From the NCBI RefSeq assembly GCF_001294575.1, contig NZ_CP012676.1, forward strand, positions 2,170,001 through 2,234,000: a DNA stretch of 64,000 nt, in the 5' to 3' direction. Of the stretch, positions 1-7,894 are shown in pieces (position 1 is the stretch's first letter; every line of letters begins with the position of its first letter). The position numbers and the translations under genes were made by a program. The notes under the pieces are model-generated. The model was not told where the DNA came from. It ran no database searches and saw nothing but the letters and a program-made list of their open reading frames with translations. This stretch comes from Pseudomonas versuta. GTDB taxonomy: Bacteria; Pseudomonadota; Gammaproteobacteria; Pseudomonadales; Pseudomonadaceae.

Positions 1-1038
1 GGCAAGTCGAAAATCTGCGCCGTACTCAAGGCTGATGCCTACGGTCACGGTATCGGTCTGCTGATGCCGTCAGTGATTGCCATGGGCGTTCCCTGTGTCG
101 GGGTCGCCAGCAACGAAGAGGCCCGTGTGGTGCGTGAAAGCGGCTTCAAGGGCCAGTTGATCCGCGTACGCACCGCCGCCCTCAGCGAACTGGAAGCGGC
201 ACTGCCCTACAACATGGAAGAACTGGTGGGCAACCTCGATTTCGCGGTCAAGGCCAGCCTGATTGCCGAGCAGCACGGCCGCCCGCTGGTGGTACACCTG
301 GGGCTGAACTCCAGCGGCATGAGCCGTAACGGCGTTGAGATGACCACCGCAGAAGGTCGCCGTGACGCGGTCGCCATCACCAAAGTGCCGAACCTGGAAA
401 TACGGGCGATCATGACCCACTTCGCGGTCGAGGATGCCGACGACGTACGCGCCGGGCTCAAGGCCTTCAATCAGCAGGCAGAGTGGCTGATGAATGTTGC
501 CGGGCTCGATCGCAGCAAAATAACCCTGCATGCCGCCAACTCGTTCGCCACCCTGGAAGTGCCCGAGTCGCACCTGGACATGGTCCGCCCGGGCGGCGCG
601 CTGTTCGGTGACACCGTGCCGTCGCACACCGATTACAAGCGCGTGATGCAGTTCAAGTCCCACGTGGCCTCGGTCAACAGCTACCCCAAGGGCAATACCG
701 TCGGTTATGACCGCACCTACACCCTGGGCCGTGACTCGAAACTGGCCAACATCACGGTTGGCTACTCCGACGGCTACCGCCGTGCGTTCACCAACAAAGG
801 CATCGTGCTGATCAACGGCCACCGCGTGCCAGTGGTGGGCAAAGTGTCGATGAACACACTGATGGTTGACGTCACCGATGCCACGGATGTGAAAAGCGGT
901 GATGAAGTGGTGCTGTTCGGCCAGCAGGGCAAGGCGCAAATCAGCCAGGCAGAAGTCGAAGACATCAACGGCGCGCTGCTTGCCGACCTGTACACCGTAT
1001 GGGGCAACTCCAACCCGAAAATCCTGATCGACCAATAA
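1..1038 (+). CDS. alr: Broad-specificity amino-acid (alanine-type) racemase, 5' end outside the window
   Basis: PLP-dependent racemase interconverting L- and D-amino acids. The open frame runs in from base 1 and already contains the PLP-lysine motif AVLKADAYGHG at window residues 7-17, so the true start (and any signal peptide) lies upstream. The second catalytic base is seen as the Tyr of TVGYDRTYT. The C-terminal beta domain (VGKVSMNTLMVDVT, then LLADLYTVWGNSNPKIL) is complete. The sequence style (LNSSGMSRNGVE, HAANSFATLEVPESH) resembles the periplasmic broad-specificity racemases (Bsr/BAR) of P. putida and P. taetrolens more than the short cytoplasmic Alr/DadX; that sub-assignment is inference because the N-terminus is missing. 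It is followed by a REP doublet, so it is probably the last gene of its transcript. Confidence 0.9.
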   Translation, partial: GKSKICAVLKADAYGHGIGLLMPSVIAMGVPCVGVASNEEARVVRESGFKGQLIRVRTAALSELEAALPYNMEELVGNLDFAVKASLIAEQHGRPLVVHLGLNSSGMSRNGVEMTTAEGRRDAVAITKVPNLEIRAIMTHFAVEDADDVRAGLKAFNQQAEWLMNVAGLDRSKITLHAANSFATLEVPESHLDMVRPGGALFGDTVPSHTDYKRVMQFKSHVASVNSYPKGNTVGYDRTYTLGRDSKLANITVGYSDGYRRAFTNKGIVLINGHRVPVVGKVSMNTLMVDVTDATDVKSGDEVVLFGQQGKAQISQAEVEDINGALLADLYTVWGNSNPKILIDQ

Positions 1039-1043
1039 CAACC

Positions 1044-1064
1044 TGAAATCTGAAATCTGAAATC
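1044..1064. repeat. Three tandem copies of a 7-bp unit (TGAAATC)
   Basis: Directly after the racemase stop codon the heptamer TGAAATC is repeated three times head to tail, followed by a fourth partial copy. It abuts the REP doublet and lies outside any gene. Confidence 0.8.
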
Positions 1065-1070
1065 TGAAGC

Positions 1071-1140
1071 TGTAGGAGCGAGCTTGCTCGCGAGCTCTAT
1101 CCATATGGCACCTCAAATCGCCAAAAGCTCGCTCCTACAG
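1071..1140. repeat. REP doublet (REPIN-like inverted pair)
   Basis: TGTAGGAGCGAGCTTGCTCG on the left and its inverted counterpart AGCTCGCTCCTACA on the right enclose a short AT-richer spacer. This is the common Pseudomonas REP sequence arranged as an inverted pair. Copies of the same family recur at about 3.4, 9.3, 58.2 and 59.9 kb; no RAYT transposase is in the window. Confidence 0.85.
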
Positions 1141-1206
1141 TCAGTCCGTCAGTCCTTCAACTGCATGAACACCCCCTCCGGCAAACGCGAATCGTAAAGA
1201 TTGGTA

Positions 1207-1225
1207 AATAGCATTGATTGTTATT
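1207..1225 (+). promoter_or_regulatory. Possible Fur box upstream of the siderophore receptor
   Basis: An AT-rich segment ATAGCATTGATTGTTATT about 70 bp before the receptor start matches the 19-bp Fur consensus at only about half its positions. Receptors of this class are normally Fur-repressed, so a site is expected here, but the match itself is weak. Confidence 0.3.
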
Positions 1226-1293
1226 TACGCAAATGTGAAAATTTGTAACCAATTCTCGTTTACGCAGTTCCTTGCCCGGAGTATTCGCAGATC

Positions 1294-3396
1294 ATGCGCA
1301 AAATATTCACCCTGCCCACGTCAGCCCTCACGCTGATCGCCCTGGGCGTTCTCAACAGTGCCGTTGCCGACACCCTGGACCTGCCCTCCACCAGCATCAC
1401 TGGCGACAGTGAGGACGCGCCGCAGGGTTATCAGGCCAGGCCGAATGCCAGCACCACGCGGCTGAACCTGACCGCAGGGCAAACTCCACAAGGCGTGACC
1501 AGCATCAAGCGCGAGCAACTGGATGACTTCAAACTCAACAGTATCCGCGACGTGCTGGACAGTACTCCGGGGGTCAACGTGCAGAAGATCGAGACCGATC
1601 GTACTTACTTCACGGCCCGCGGTTTCGACATCACCAACTTCCAGTACGACGGCATGGGGATGCCATTGAATGGCGGGTTGCTGGTGGGCGATATCGACAC
1701 GGCGCCTTATGAGCAAGTGGACATTTTGCACGGTGCCAACGGCCTGATGACCGGCAGCGGCAACCCCTCGGCCACGGTCAACTTTGTGCGCAAACGCCCC
1801 ACCTATGACACCGAAGCCAAGGTCAGTGTCAGTGCCGGTTCCTGGGACAAACGCCGCGTCGACCTCGATGTCTCCGGGCCTCTGACCGACTCGGGGAATG
1901 TGCGCGGACGGGTGATTTACGCCAACGAGGTGGGCAATTCCTACCTGGACCGCTACTCGCGGGAGAAGAATATTTTCAGCGGCCTGCTGGCCTTCGACCT
2001 GACTGACAACGACACCCTGACTCTGGGCATCGAAGACCAGAAGACCAATGCCAACGGCGCCAGCTGGGGCGCGCTGCCGCTGACCGATGCCAGCGGCAAG
2101 GCGCTGCACTACAGCAGCACCCGCTCCAGCATTGCCCAGCCGTGGGTGTACTGGGACGTGCACACCACCCGCGCCTTTGCCGAGTGGCAACACAGTTTCG
2201 CCAATGACTGGAAGTCGACGCTGACCCTGACCGCCATGGAGCACCGCGAAGACACCAACATGTTCTACGTGTACGGCAACAGCGGCTCGGCCACCGGTTT
2301 CACCGGCCTTGCCTCCAACTACAAGGACAAGACCCGGGAACTGGATGGCGACATCTCCTTCAGCGGCCCTTTCACCCTTGGCGGTCGTGAACACCAACTG
2401 ACCTTCGGCGCCAACGTGGCTCGCTCGCGCACCCAGGAGACTTCGCTGTATGGCACATCGTCGTACTACACCGACGTCTCGCTGCAAGATGCCCTCAACG
2501 GGGTCATCCCCAAGCCCACCTACAACATCGCCAACGCCGCTGATACTTCGAACTACACCGACCGCCAGAAAAGTGTCTACGCCGGTGCACGCTTTAGCCT
2601 GACCGACGATCTGCACCTGATCACCGGGGCACGCATGCTCAGCGCCGACAGCGACGGCGAGAACTACGGCTCGGCCCGGGATGTGAGCATCCACGGCAAG
2701 GTCACGCCGTATGCGGGCGTGGTCTACGACCTGACCCCGCACTACTCGCTGTATGCCAGCTACACCGAGATATTCAATCCCCAGTACTACCTCAACACCC
2801 AGGGCAAAGTGATCGACCCGCTGGAAGGCAAGAGTTACGAAGCAGGCATCAAGGGCCATTTGCTGGACAACAAACTGGATGTCAGCGCGGCAGTGTTCCA
2901 CACCAAACAGGACAACGTCGCGACCTATGCCGGCTTCAACCCGGCGCTGGGCGGCTACCTGTACGACGGCATGTCCTACAAGAGCAACGGGATCGAGCTT
3001 GAGGCATCCGGCGAACTAGCGCCGGGCCTGCAAATCAGCGGCGGCTACACCTACGTCTACATCACCGATGCCGACAATGACCGCGGGCGCAAATTCATCC
3101 CGCGCAATGCCCTGACCTCCTCCATGACGTACAAACTGCCGATGGCGCCGAAGGTCAAGGTGGGTGGCAGCCTGAAATGGCAAAGCAAGATCGAGAACGA
3201 CGCCGCGGCTGCGGCAAACCAGGCGGCCTATGCACTGGTGGGTTTGATGGCCAGCTACGACATCGACCCGCACTGGAGCACCCAGCTGAACCTGGATAAC
3301 CTCACCAACCAGAAGTACCTGCAAAGCGTGCGCTATGGGCAGAGCAACTACGGCGACCCGCGCAACCTGACCGCTTCGGTCAGCTGGAAGTTCTGA
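1294..3396 (+). CDS. TonB-dependent siderophore receptor (FhuE/FpvA-like)
   Basis: Outer-membrane 22-strand barrel with plug domain that imports a ferric siderophore using TonB energy. Residues 1-25 are a signal peptide cleaved after AVA. The plug domain runs roughly from residue 60 to 170 (VTSIKREQLDDFKLNSIRD, then TYFTARGFDITNFQYDG and GSGNPSATVNFVRKRP, all plug signatures of siderophore receptors). The C-terminus LTASVSWKF ends in aromatic Phe as required for barrel assembly. Length (700 aa) fits receptors without the N-terminal signalling domain, so no sigma/anti-sigma partner is expected and none is adjacent. The gene stands alone between two REP regions. Ligand cannot be read from sequence; hydroxamate siderophores of other species are typical for this subgroup (inference). 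Confidence 0.92.
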   Translation: MRKIFTLPTSALTLIALGVLNSAVADTLDLPSTSITGDSEDAPQGYQARPNASTTRLNLTAGQTPQGVTSIKREQLDDFKLNSIRDVLDSTPGVNVQKIETDRTYFTARGFDITNFQYDGMGMPLNGGLLVGDIDTAPYEQVDILHGANGLMTGSGNPSATVNFVRKRPTYDTEAKVSVSAGSWDKRRVDLDVSGPLTDSGNVRGRVIYANEVGNSYLDRYSREKNIFSGLLAFDLTDNDTLTLGIEDQKTNANGASWGALPLTDASGKALHYSSTRSSIAQPWVYWDVHTTRAFAEWQHSFANDWKSTLTLTAMEHREDTNMFYVYGNSGSATGFTGLASNYKDKTRELDGDISFSGPFTLGGREHQLTFGANVARSRTQETSLYGTSSYYTDVSLQDALNGVIPKPTYNIANAADTSNYTDRQKSVYAGARFSLTDDLHLITGARMLSADSDGENYGSARDVSIHGKVTPYAGVVYDLTPHYSLYASYTEIFNPQYYLNTQGKVIDPLEGKSYEAGIKGHLLDNKLDVSAAVFHTKQDNVATYAGFNPALGGYLYDGMSYKSNGIELEASGELAPGLQISGGYTYVYITDADNDRGRKFIPRNALTSSMTYKLPMAPKVKVGGSLKWQSKIENDAAAAANQAAYALVGLMASYDIDPHWSTQLNLDNLTNQKYLQSVRYGQSNYGDPRNLTASVSWKF

Positions 3397-3419
3397 GTAA
3401 CGCCTGACCGCCCCCCTAC

Positions 3420-3576
3420 TGTAGGAGCGAGCTTGTCTGTAGGAGCGAGCTTGCTCGCGAGCTTTTTATCGAGCCGATACTGATGACCGAGTGAACGCGA
3501 GATTCTCGAGAAGCTCGCGAGGCAAGCTCTTGGTCGAGGCATTGAAAAGGCTCGCGAGCAAGCTCGCTCCTACAGG
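3420..3576. repeat. REP cluster: truncated copy plus inverted pair
   Basis: A broken copy (CTGTAGGAGCGAGCTTG) is followed at once by a full copy reading GTAGGAGCGAGCTTGCTCGCGAGC, a degenerate inner inverted copy around 3510-3530 and a terminal inverted copy (GCTCGCGAGCAAGCTCGCTCC). It fills the space between the converging receptor and AhpD-like genes. Confidence 0.8.
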
Positions 3577-3611
3577 GTTATGTGGTGAATGTGACAGAGC
3601 AAGAGGCCCGA

Positions 3612-4064
3612 TTACCCCCGGGCCGCTGCCGGGGTCATGCGAAAGGCCACGCCGAAGCGGTTGAAGGCGTTCATCAGGCCGATGGCATAGGTCAGGTCCG
3701 CCAGTTCCTTGTCGCTGAATTCAGCCGCCGCCTGTTCATAGTCAGCATCACTTACCCCGCTCTGCTCTACCCGGGTCACGCTTTGTGCCCATCTCAACGC
3801 AACCCGCTCACGCCGGCTGAACAACTCGCCCCCTTCTTGCCACACCGGTAACAACACCAGCTTTTCAACGGCCATGCCGTGCTTGAGCAAATCGCGCGAG
3901 TGAAGATCGATGCAGTAGGCACAGCCATTTATTTGCGATACCCGCAGATACACCAGGTCGATCAACGCTTTTGGCAGACCGCTGTTTTGCACACAGGCGT
4001 AGACATTGGCAAATGCCTTGTTGCCCTCGGGTGAAGCCTTGGAGTAATCGATACGCGGGTTCAT
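3612..4064 (-). CDS. Carboxymuconolactone decarboxylase / AhpD-like protein
   Basis: Small all-helical AhpD-fold protein of 150 aa. The diagnostic redox motif is GCAYCIDLHSRDLLKHG (CxxC followed by H at +3), residues about 46-62, typical of AhpD-core alkylhydroperoxidase-like proteins rather than of true carboxymuconolactone decarboxylases. The start is supported by AAGGAC 5-10 bases upstream on the minus strand. It is divergent from a MocR-type regulator with an operator-like palindrome between them; this AhpD-like/MocR arrangement suggests that the regulator controls it. Likely role: thiol-dependent peroxide or electrophile detoxification (family inference). Confidence 0.85.
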   Translation of the reverse strand: MNPRIDYSKASPEGNKAFANVYACVQNSGLPKALIDLVYLRVSQINGCAYCIDLHSRDLLKHGMAVEKLVLLPVWQEGGELFSRRERVALRWAQSVTRVEQSGVSDADYEQAAAEFSDKELADLTYAIGLMNAFNRFGVAFRMTPAAARG

Positions 4065-4110
4065 GACTGTCCTTGCAGTGGCACATTAGGTGAGACCATA
4101 GTGCCGGCTC

Positions 4111-4133
4111 ATGGCTCTATCAAAAAGAGCCAT
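4111..4133. promoter_or_regulatory. Operator-like palindrome between ahpD-like gene and MocR gene
   Basis: A perfect inverted repeat with 8-bp arms ATGGCTCT / AGAGCCAT separated by 7 bp (ATCAAAA) lies in the divergent intergenic region, 47 bp from the minus-strand start and 43 bp from the plus-strand start. Neighbouring half-site-like words (GGCTCATGG, GGCCATGATT) suggest several half-sites, as is usual for dimeric MocR regulators. Confidence 0.65.
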
Positions 4134-4175
4134 GAATTGCCTTCTTCCATAGGCCATGATTCCTTCAGGCAGACC

Positions 4176-5576
4176 ATGAAAACCACTGTGCCGCGTATTT
4201 CCCCGCTGGACCCGACCTCCAGTGAACCCATTTACCGCCAGCTCTACGCACGCTTTCGTGCGGCCATAGCCAACGGCTCGCTCAAACCCGGTGAGCGTGT
4301 GCCCGCCGCACGGGCTCTGGCCAAAGAACTGGGACTGGCCAGAGGCACTGTGGATGGCGCGTATTCATTGCTGAGCTCCGAAGGCTATCTGCACGCGCGG
4401 GGCCAGGCAGGAACGGTGGTGGCGCAAGGGATCAGCAGTAAGCTTGAACCGACAACCGCCCCTGGCACAGCCAGCCCGGCCCTGCGCCAGCAACCGCAGA
4501 TCTTGCCCTTTCAAATGGGCCTGCCGGCGCTGGACGTTTTCCCCCGTAAAACCTGGGCCCAAATCGGCGCACGTTGCGTGCGCAGCGCCACCGTCGAGGA
4601 CATGGCCCTGCCCCCGGCCCAGGGCCTGGAAGCGTTACGCATCGCCATTGCCAGCTATTTACAGGTTGCCCGCGGGATTAGCTGTGCCCCGTCCCAGGTG
4701 TTCATCACCACGGGGTATCGGGACACTCTGTCGCTGATCGCCCATGCATTGCTCGAACCGGGCGACCGGGTGCTGGTGGAAGACCCCGGTTATCCGCCTA
4801 CCCGCCAGTTGCTCGGGCACTTGGGTATAGAGGCAGTCGCCACTGCCGTGGATCAGGACGGCATATGTTTGCCCCGGACCATGGACGACCGGTTTCGTGC
4901 GGCCGTGGTCACCCCCGCCCACCAGAGCCCTCTGTGTGTATCGCTGACACTGCCGCGCCGCCAGCAACTGCTGGCCTGGGCCAGCCGGCAACAGGGCTGG
5001 ATTGTCGAAGACGATTACGACGGCGAGTACCGCTACATCAGTCGTCCGCTGCCGGCACTCAAGAGCCTGGACCGCGATGGGCGGGTGATTTACAGCGGCA
5101 CCTTCAGCAAGGTGCTGTTTCCGGGGATACGCCTGGCTTATCTGGTGGTGCCCGAGGCGCAAATCGCGCGCTTTGAAAGTATCAGCCAGATTTTTCGCGG
5201 TGGTTGCCCGCAACTGACCCAGGCCATCGTCGCCTCCTTTATGGCGCAAGGTCACTTTGCCCGGCATATCCAGCGCATGCGCAAACTGTATGGCGAACGT
5301 CGCGCACTGACGGTGCGCGGGCTGAACAACGTACTGGGCGAGCATGTCAGCATCGATGCCAACCCCGGCGGCATGCACCTGATCATGCATCTCAAGGGCT
5401 CGCAATCGGACACCGTGCTGGTGCAACGCATGCGCCAGCACGGTCTGTTCGCCGAAGCACTGAGTGAATGGAGCCAGCAATACCCACCTCAATCGGCTCT
5501 TCTGCTGGGGTTTGCCAACATCCAGTCACAAGCCAGCGCCGAAGCACTGGGCCAGCGCATTCTGGCGCTTATGTAA
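4176..5576 (+). CDS. MocR/PdxR-type regulator (GntR wHTH fused to class I aminotransferase fold)
   Basis: PLP-binding transcription factor, 466 aa. N-terminal GntR winged helix at about residues 15-80 (PIYRQLYARFRAAIANGSLK, then PAARALAKELGLARGTVDGAY). The rest is an aminotransferase-like domain with the PLP lysine in YSGTFSKVLFPGIRLAYLV and the DDYDGEYRY signature of the family. An upstream in-frame ATG exists at 4101, but translation from there would run through the operator palindrome and lacks family similarity, so the ATG at 4176 is chosen; neither has a strong ribosome site. Divergent from the AhpD-like gene, which it probably regulates; the sensed amine/amino acid or PLP derivative is unknown. 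Confidence 0.88.
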   Translation: MKTTVPRISPLDPTSSEPIYRQLYARFRAAIANGSLKPGERVPAARALAKELGLARGTVDGAYSLLSSEGYLHARGQAGTVVAQGISSKLEPTTAPGTASPALRQQPQILPFQMGLPALDVFPRKTWAQIGARCVRSATVEDMALPPAQGLEALRIAIASYLQVARGISCAPSQVFITTGYRDTLSLIAHALLEPGDRVLVEDPGYPPTRQLLGHLGIEAVATAVDQDGICLPRTMDDRFRAAVVTPAHQSPLCVSLTLPRRQQLLAWASRQQGWIVEDDYDGEYRYISRPLPALKSLDRDGRVIYSGTFSKVLFPGIRLAYLVVPEAQIARFESISQIFRGGCPQLTQAIVASFMAQGHFARHIQRMRKLYGERRALTVRGLNNVLGEHVSIDANPGGMHLIMHLKGSQSDTVLVQRMRQHGLFAEALSEWSQQYPPQSALLLGFANIQSQASAEALGQRILALM

Positions 5577-5745
5577 CAGCGGCCATGGCACTGAAACAAT
5601 TAAAGATAGTTAGCTAAACATTTGTTATTGTTGCGCGCCCCTCTCTGGCGACTAACCACCGCCAGTGCCCTTCCCGCGCAATCACATCGTTGATTGCGCA
5701 AATGCTGCACCCCCATAACTAAAACCTGCAACGACAGGAAGAACC

Positions 5746-6276
5746 ATGAATTGCCTGAATGATCTGAAAAAGCCTACGCGGCGCGTGCTGCTGCAAGGAC
5801 TCTTGACTGCTTATACCGCGTCCCTGATTCCCTTCGCCTTAGCCGAAACGGTCGACACACCAGAACAAGGTGCCTTTGTGGCGCTGTCAGCGATCATCGC
5901 CGGGCGTCAAAGCCTCGACCCGGTGCTGGCCGGCATGCTGTTCAAAGCACTGGTTGAACAAGACCCCGGTTTTGCGCAGGCAGCCAAAGAGCTGCTGGTG
6001 CTGATCAATGAGCGCCAGATTGACCCCATGCAACTGCAAAAGACCCTGGATGACGAGAAATCGTCCCTGGCCAGCGTGCCGCGCAAAGTGGCCTTGGCCT
6101 GGTTCATGGGCGTAGTCGGCAGCGGTGCCCAGGCCCGTTGCCTGGCATACGAACACGCCTTGAATGCGCAGATCGTCGCTGATGTGCTCAAGCCCCCTAC
6201 GTATGCCTATGGCACTTATGGAAGCTGGGCTCGCAACCCGACAGTCGAATTGAAAAAAGAGGTGAACAATGTCTGA
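5746..6276 (+). CDS. Small Tat-exported subunit of a membrane FAD sugar/polyol dehydrogenase
   Basis: FAD-SLDH-type small subunit (176 aa) of a three-component periplasmic dehydrogenase. The N-terminus carries a twin-arginine signal (TRRVLLQG followed by a hydrophobic stretch ending ALAE). The domain signature ALSAIIAGRQSLDPVLAGML begins at about residue 46. Known family role: chaperones and co-exports the flavoprotein subunit, which has no signal of its own. Clear ribosome site (AGGAAG) before the ATG. It overlaps the next gene by 8 bp, so the two are translationally coupled. Length fits sorbitol/fructose dehydrogenase small subunits better than the longer gluconate dehydrogenase gamma subunit. 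Confidence 0.85.
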   Translation: MNCLNDLKKPTRRVLLQGLLTAYTASLIPFALAETVDTPEQGAFVALSAIIAGRQSLDPVLAGMLFKALVEQDPGFAQAAKELLVLINERQIDPMQLQKTLDDEKSSLASVPRKVALAWFMGVVGSGAQARCLAYEHALNAQIVADVLKPPTYAYGTYGSWARNPTVELKKEVNNV

Positions 6277-7891
6277 TCAACTGTCCGCGGACATCGTCAT
6301 CATCGGCTCGGGTATCTGCGGCGCCATGGCTGCCACTCACCTGCTCAAACAAGGCGCCTCGGTGCTGATTCTTGAAGCAGGCGGCCCTATCGATCGCGGG
6401 CGGGTGGTTGCCGCATTCCGCAATTCGACACGTAAAAGTGACTGGATGTCGCCCTATACCTGCAGCGACATCGCTGCGCACCCGATCTACAAGCCCACCG
6501 ACAACGGCTATCTGGTTCAGGGCGGCCCTTACCCGTATCCGGCCGAATACATCCGCGGCGTCGGCGGCACCACCTGGCACTGGGCCGCGCAGGCATGGCG
6601 CCTGGTGCCCGGCGACATGCGGATCAAGACCCTGTACAACCTGGGCGTCGACTGGCCCATGACATACGCAGAACTCGACCCTTTCTATCAGCAGGCGGAA
6701 GAGATCTGGGGCGTGTCAGGCGCTGAAAACACCGGTTCACCCCGCACCCAGCCGTTCCCGATGGAGCCCGTGACCGAGCCCTACGCCATGCGCCGCATCC
6801 GCGAACGCCTGGCCCCGGCGTTCCCGGTAGTGGGTAACACCACCGCCCGTAACAGCCGCGCCTATGACGGACGCCCGGCCTGCTGTGGCAACAACAGCTG
6901 CCAGCCGATTTGCCCGATTGACGCGCAATACCATGGCGGCATCGCGATTCAGACCGCAGTGGACGCAGGCGCCCGACTGCACGTCAACGCCGTGGTTTAT
7001 CGCATCGAACATGATGACCAGGGCCATATCGTGGCCGTGCACTACTTCGACGCGGACAAACAATCGCACCGGGTTACCGGCAAGACGTTCATCCTTGCCG
7101 CCAACGGCATCGAAAGCCCGAAACTGCTGCTGATGTCTGCCAGCGACAAGTACCCCAACGGCCTGGCCAACAGCTCCGGCATGGTGGGCCGCAACCTGAT
7201 GGACCACCCGAGCACCTCGCTGACCTTCGATGCCGATGAAGAACTGTGGCTGGGCCGCGGCCCGCAAAGCCCGAGTTCGATCAACACCATGCGCGATGGT
7301 GAGTTCCGCTCCGAGCATGCTCCGTATCGCCTGGACTTCACCAATATCTCCCGGGTCAACGGTGCCACTGACGCGCTGATCACGGCCGGGGTCTACGGTG
7401 CCGAATTCGAGAAGCAGTTGCGCCACCGCGCCGCCTTCGAAATGAGCCTCAAGGACGTGCTGGAAGTCCTGCCCAACCCTGAGAACCGCATCAGCCTGAG
7501 CGATCAGAAAGACAAGCTGGGGCTGCCCAAACCCAAGGTCAACTACGCCATCGACGAATACACCCGCAAGGGTACGGCGCGGTCCCACCAAGACTTCGCA
7601 CGGATTGCCGAAATGATGGGCGCCACCAATCTGCGCTATAGCGCCGAAGGCAGCTTTGCCAACAACCAGCACATCACCGGCACCATGAGCATGGGCAACG
7701 ACCCGAAGACCTCGGTGTGCGACAGCTATGGCCGTACCCACGACCACGACAACCTGTTCATTTGCAGCACCGGTGTGATGCCGACTTCGGCCACGATGAA
7801 CTCAACCCTGACCGCTGCGGCACTGACTTTGCGCACCGCGCAACACATCTTGCCGAACCGGATTATTGCCACTGAACAGGGACGGGGCTAA
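6269..7891 (+). CDS. GMC-family FAD dehydrogenase large subunit
   Basis: Catalytic flavoprotein of the complex, 540 aa. The Rossmann FAD motif is IVIIGSGICGAMAA at residues 9-22; GVGGTTWHWAAQAWR follows at about residue 98. A Cys-rich segment CCGNNSCQPICP (about residues 209-220) matches the 3Fe-4S ligand region known from fructose, sorbitol and gluconate dehydrogenases. The GMC C-terminal domain holds GTMSMGNDP and MNSTLTAAALTLRTAQHI with the catalytic His-Asn region. No signal peptide, consistent with hitch-hiker Tat export on the small subunit. Substrate (gluconate, 2-ketogluconate, sorbitol or fructose) cannot be fixed from sequence; the nearby secreted lactonase favours an aldose/aldonate oxidation route (inference). 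Confidence 0.88.
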   Translation: MSDQLSADIVIIGSGICGAMAATHLLKQGASVLILEAGGPIDRGRVVAAFRNSTRKSDWMSPYTCSDIAAHPIYKPTDNGYLVQGGPYPYPAEYIRGVGGTTWHWAAQAWRLVPGDMRIKTLYNLGVDWPMTYAELDPFYQQAEEIWGVSGAENTGSPRTQPFPMEPVTEPYAMRRIRERLAPAFPVVGNTTARNSRAYDGRPACCGNNSCQPICPIDAQYHGGIAIQTAVDAGARLHVNAVVYRIEHDDQGHIVAVHYFDADKQSHRVTGKTFILAANGIESPKLLLMSASDKYPNGLANSSGMVGRNLMDHPSTSLTFDADEELWLGRGPQSPSSINTMRDGEFRSEHAPYRLDFTNISRVNGATDALITAGVYGAEFEKQLRHRAAFEMSLKDVLEVLPNPENRISLSDQKDKLGLPKPKVNYAIDEYTRKGTARSHQDFARIAEMMGATNLRYSAEGSFANNQHITGTMSMGNDPKTSVCDSYGRTHDHDNLFICSTGVMPTSATMNSTLTAAALTLRTAQHILPNRIIATEQGRG

Positions 7892-7894
7892 GCC

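Noticed and set aside
70..1116. Long minus-strand frame (348 codons) opposite the racemase
   Set aside because: Antisense shadow of a GC-rich gene: Val/Ala/Gly/His-rich with no family features and no ribosome site.
1321..2901. 526-codon minus-strand frame opposite the TonB receptor
   Set aside because: Antisense shadow; the receptor on the other strand has clear signal peptide, plug and barrel signatures.
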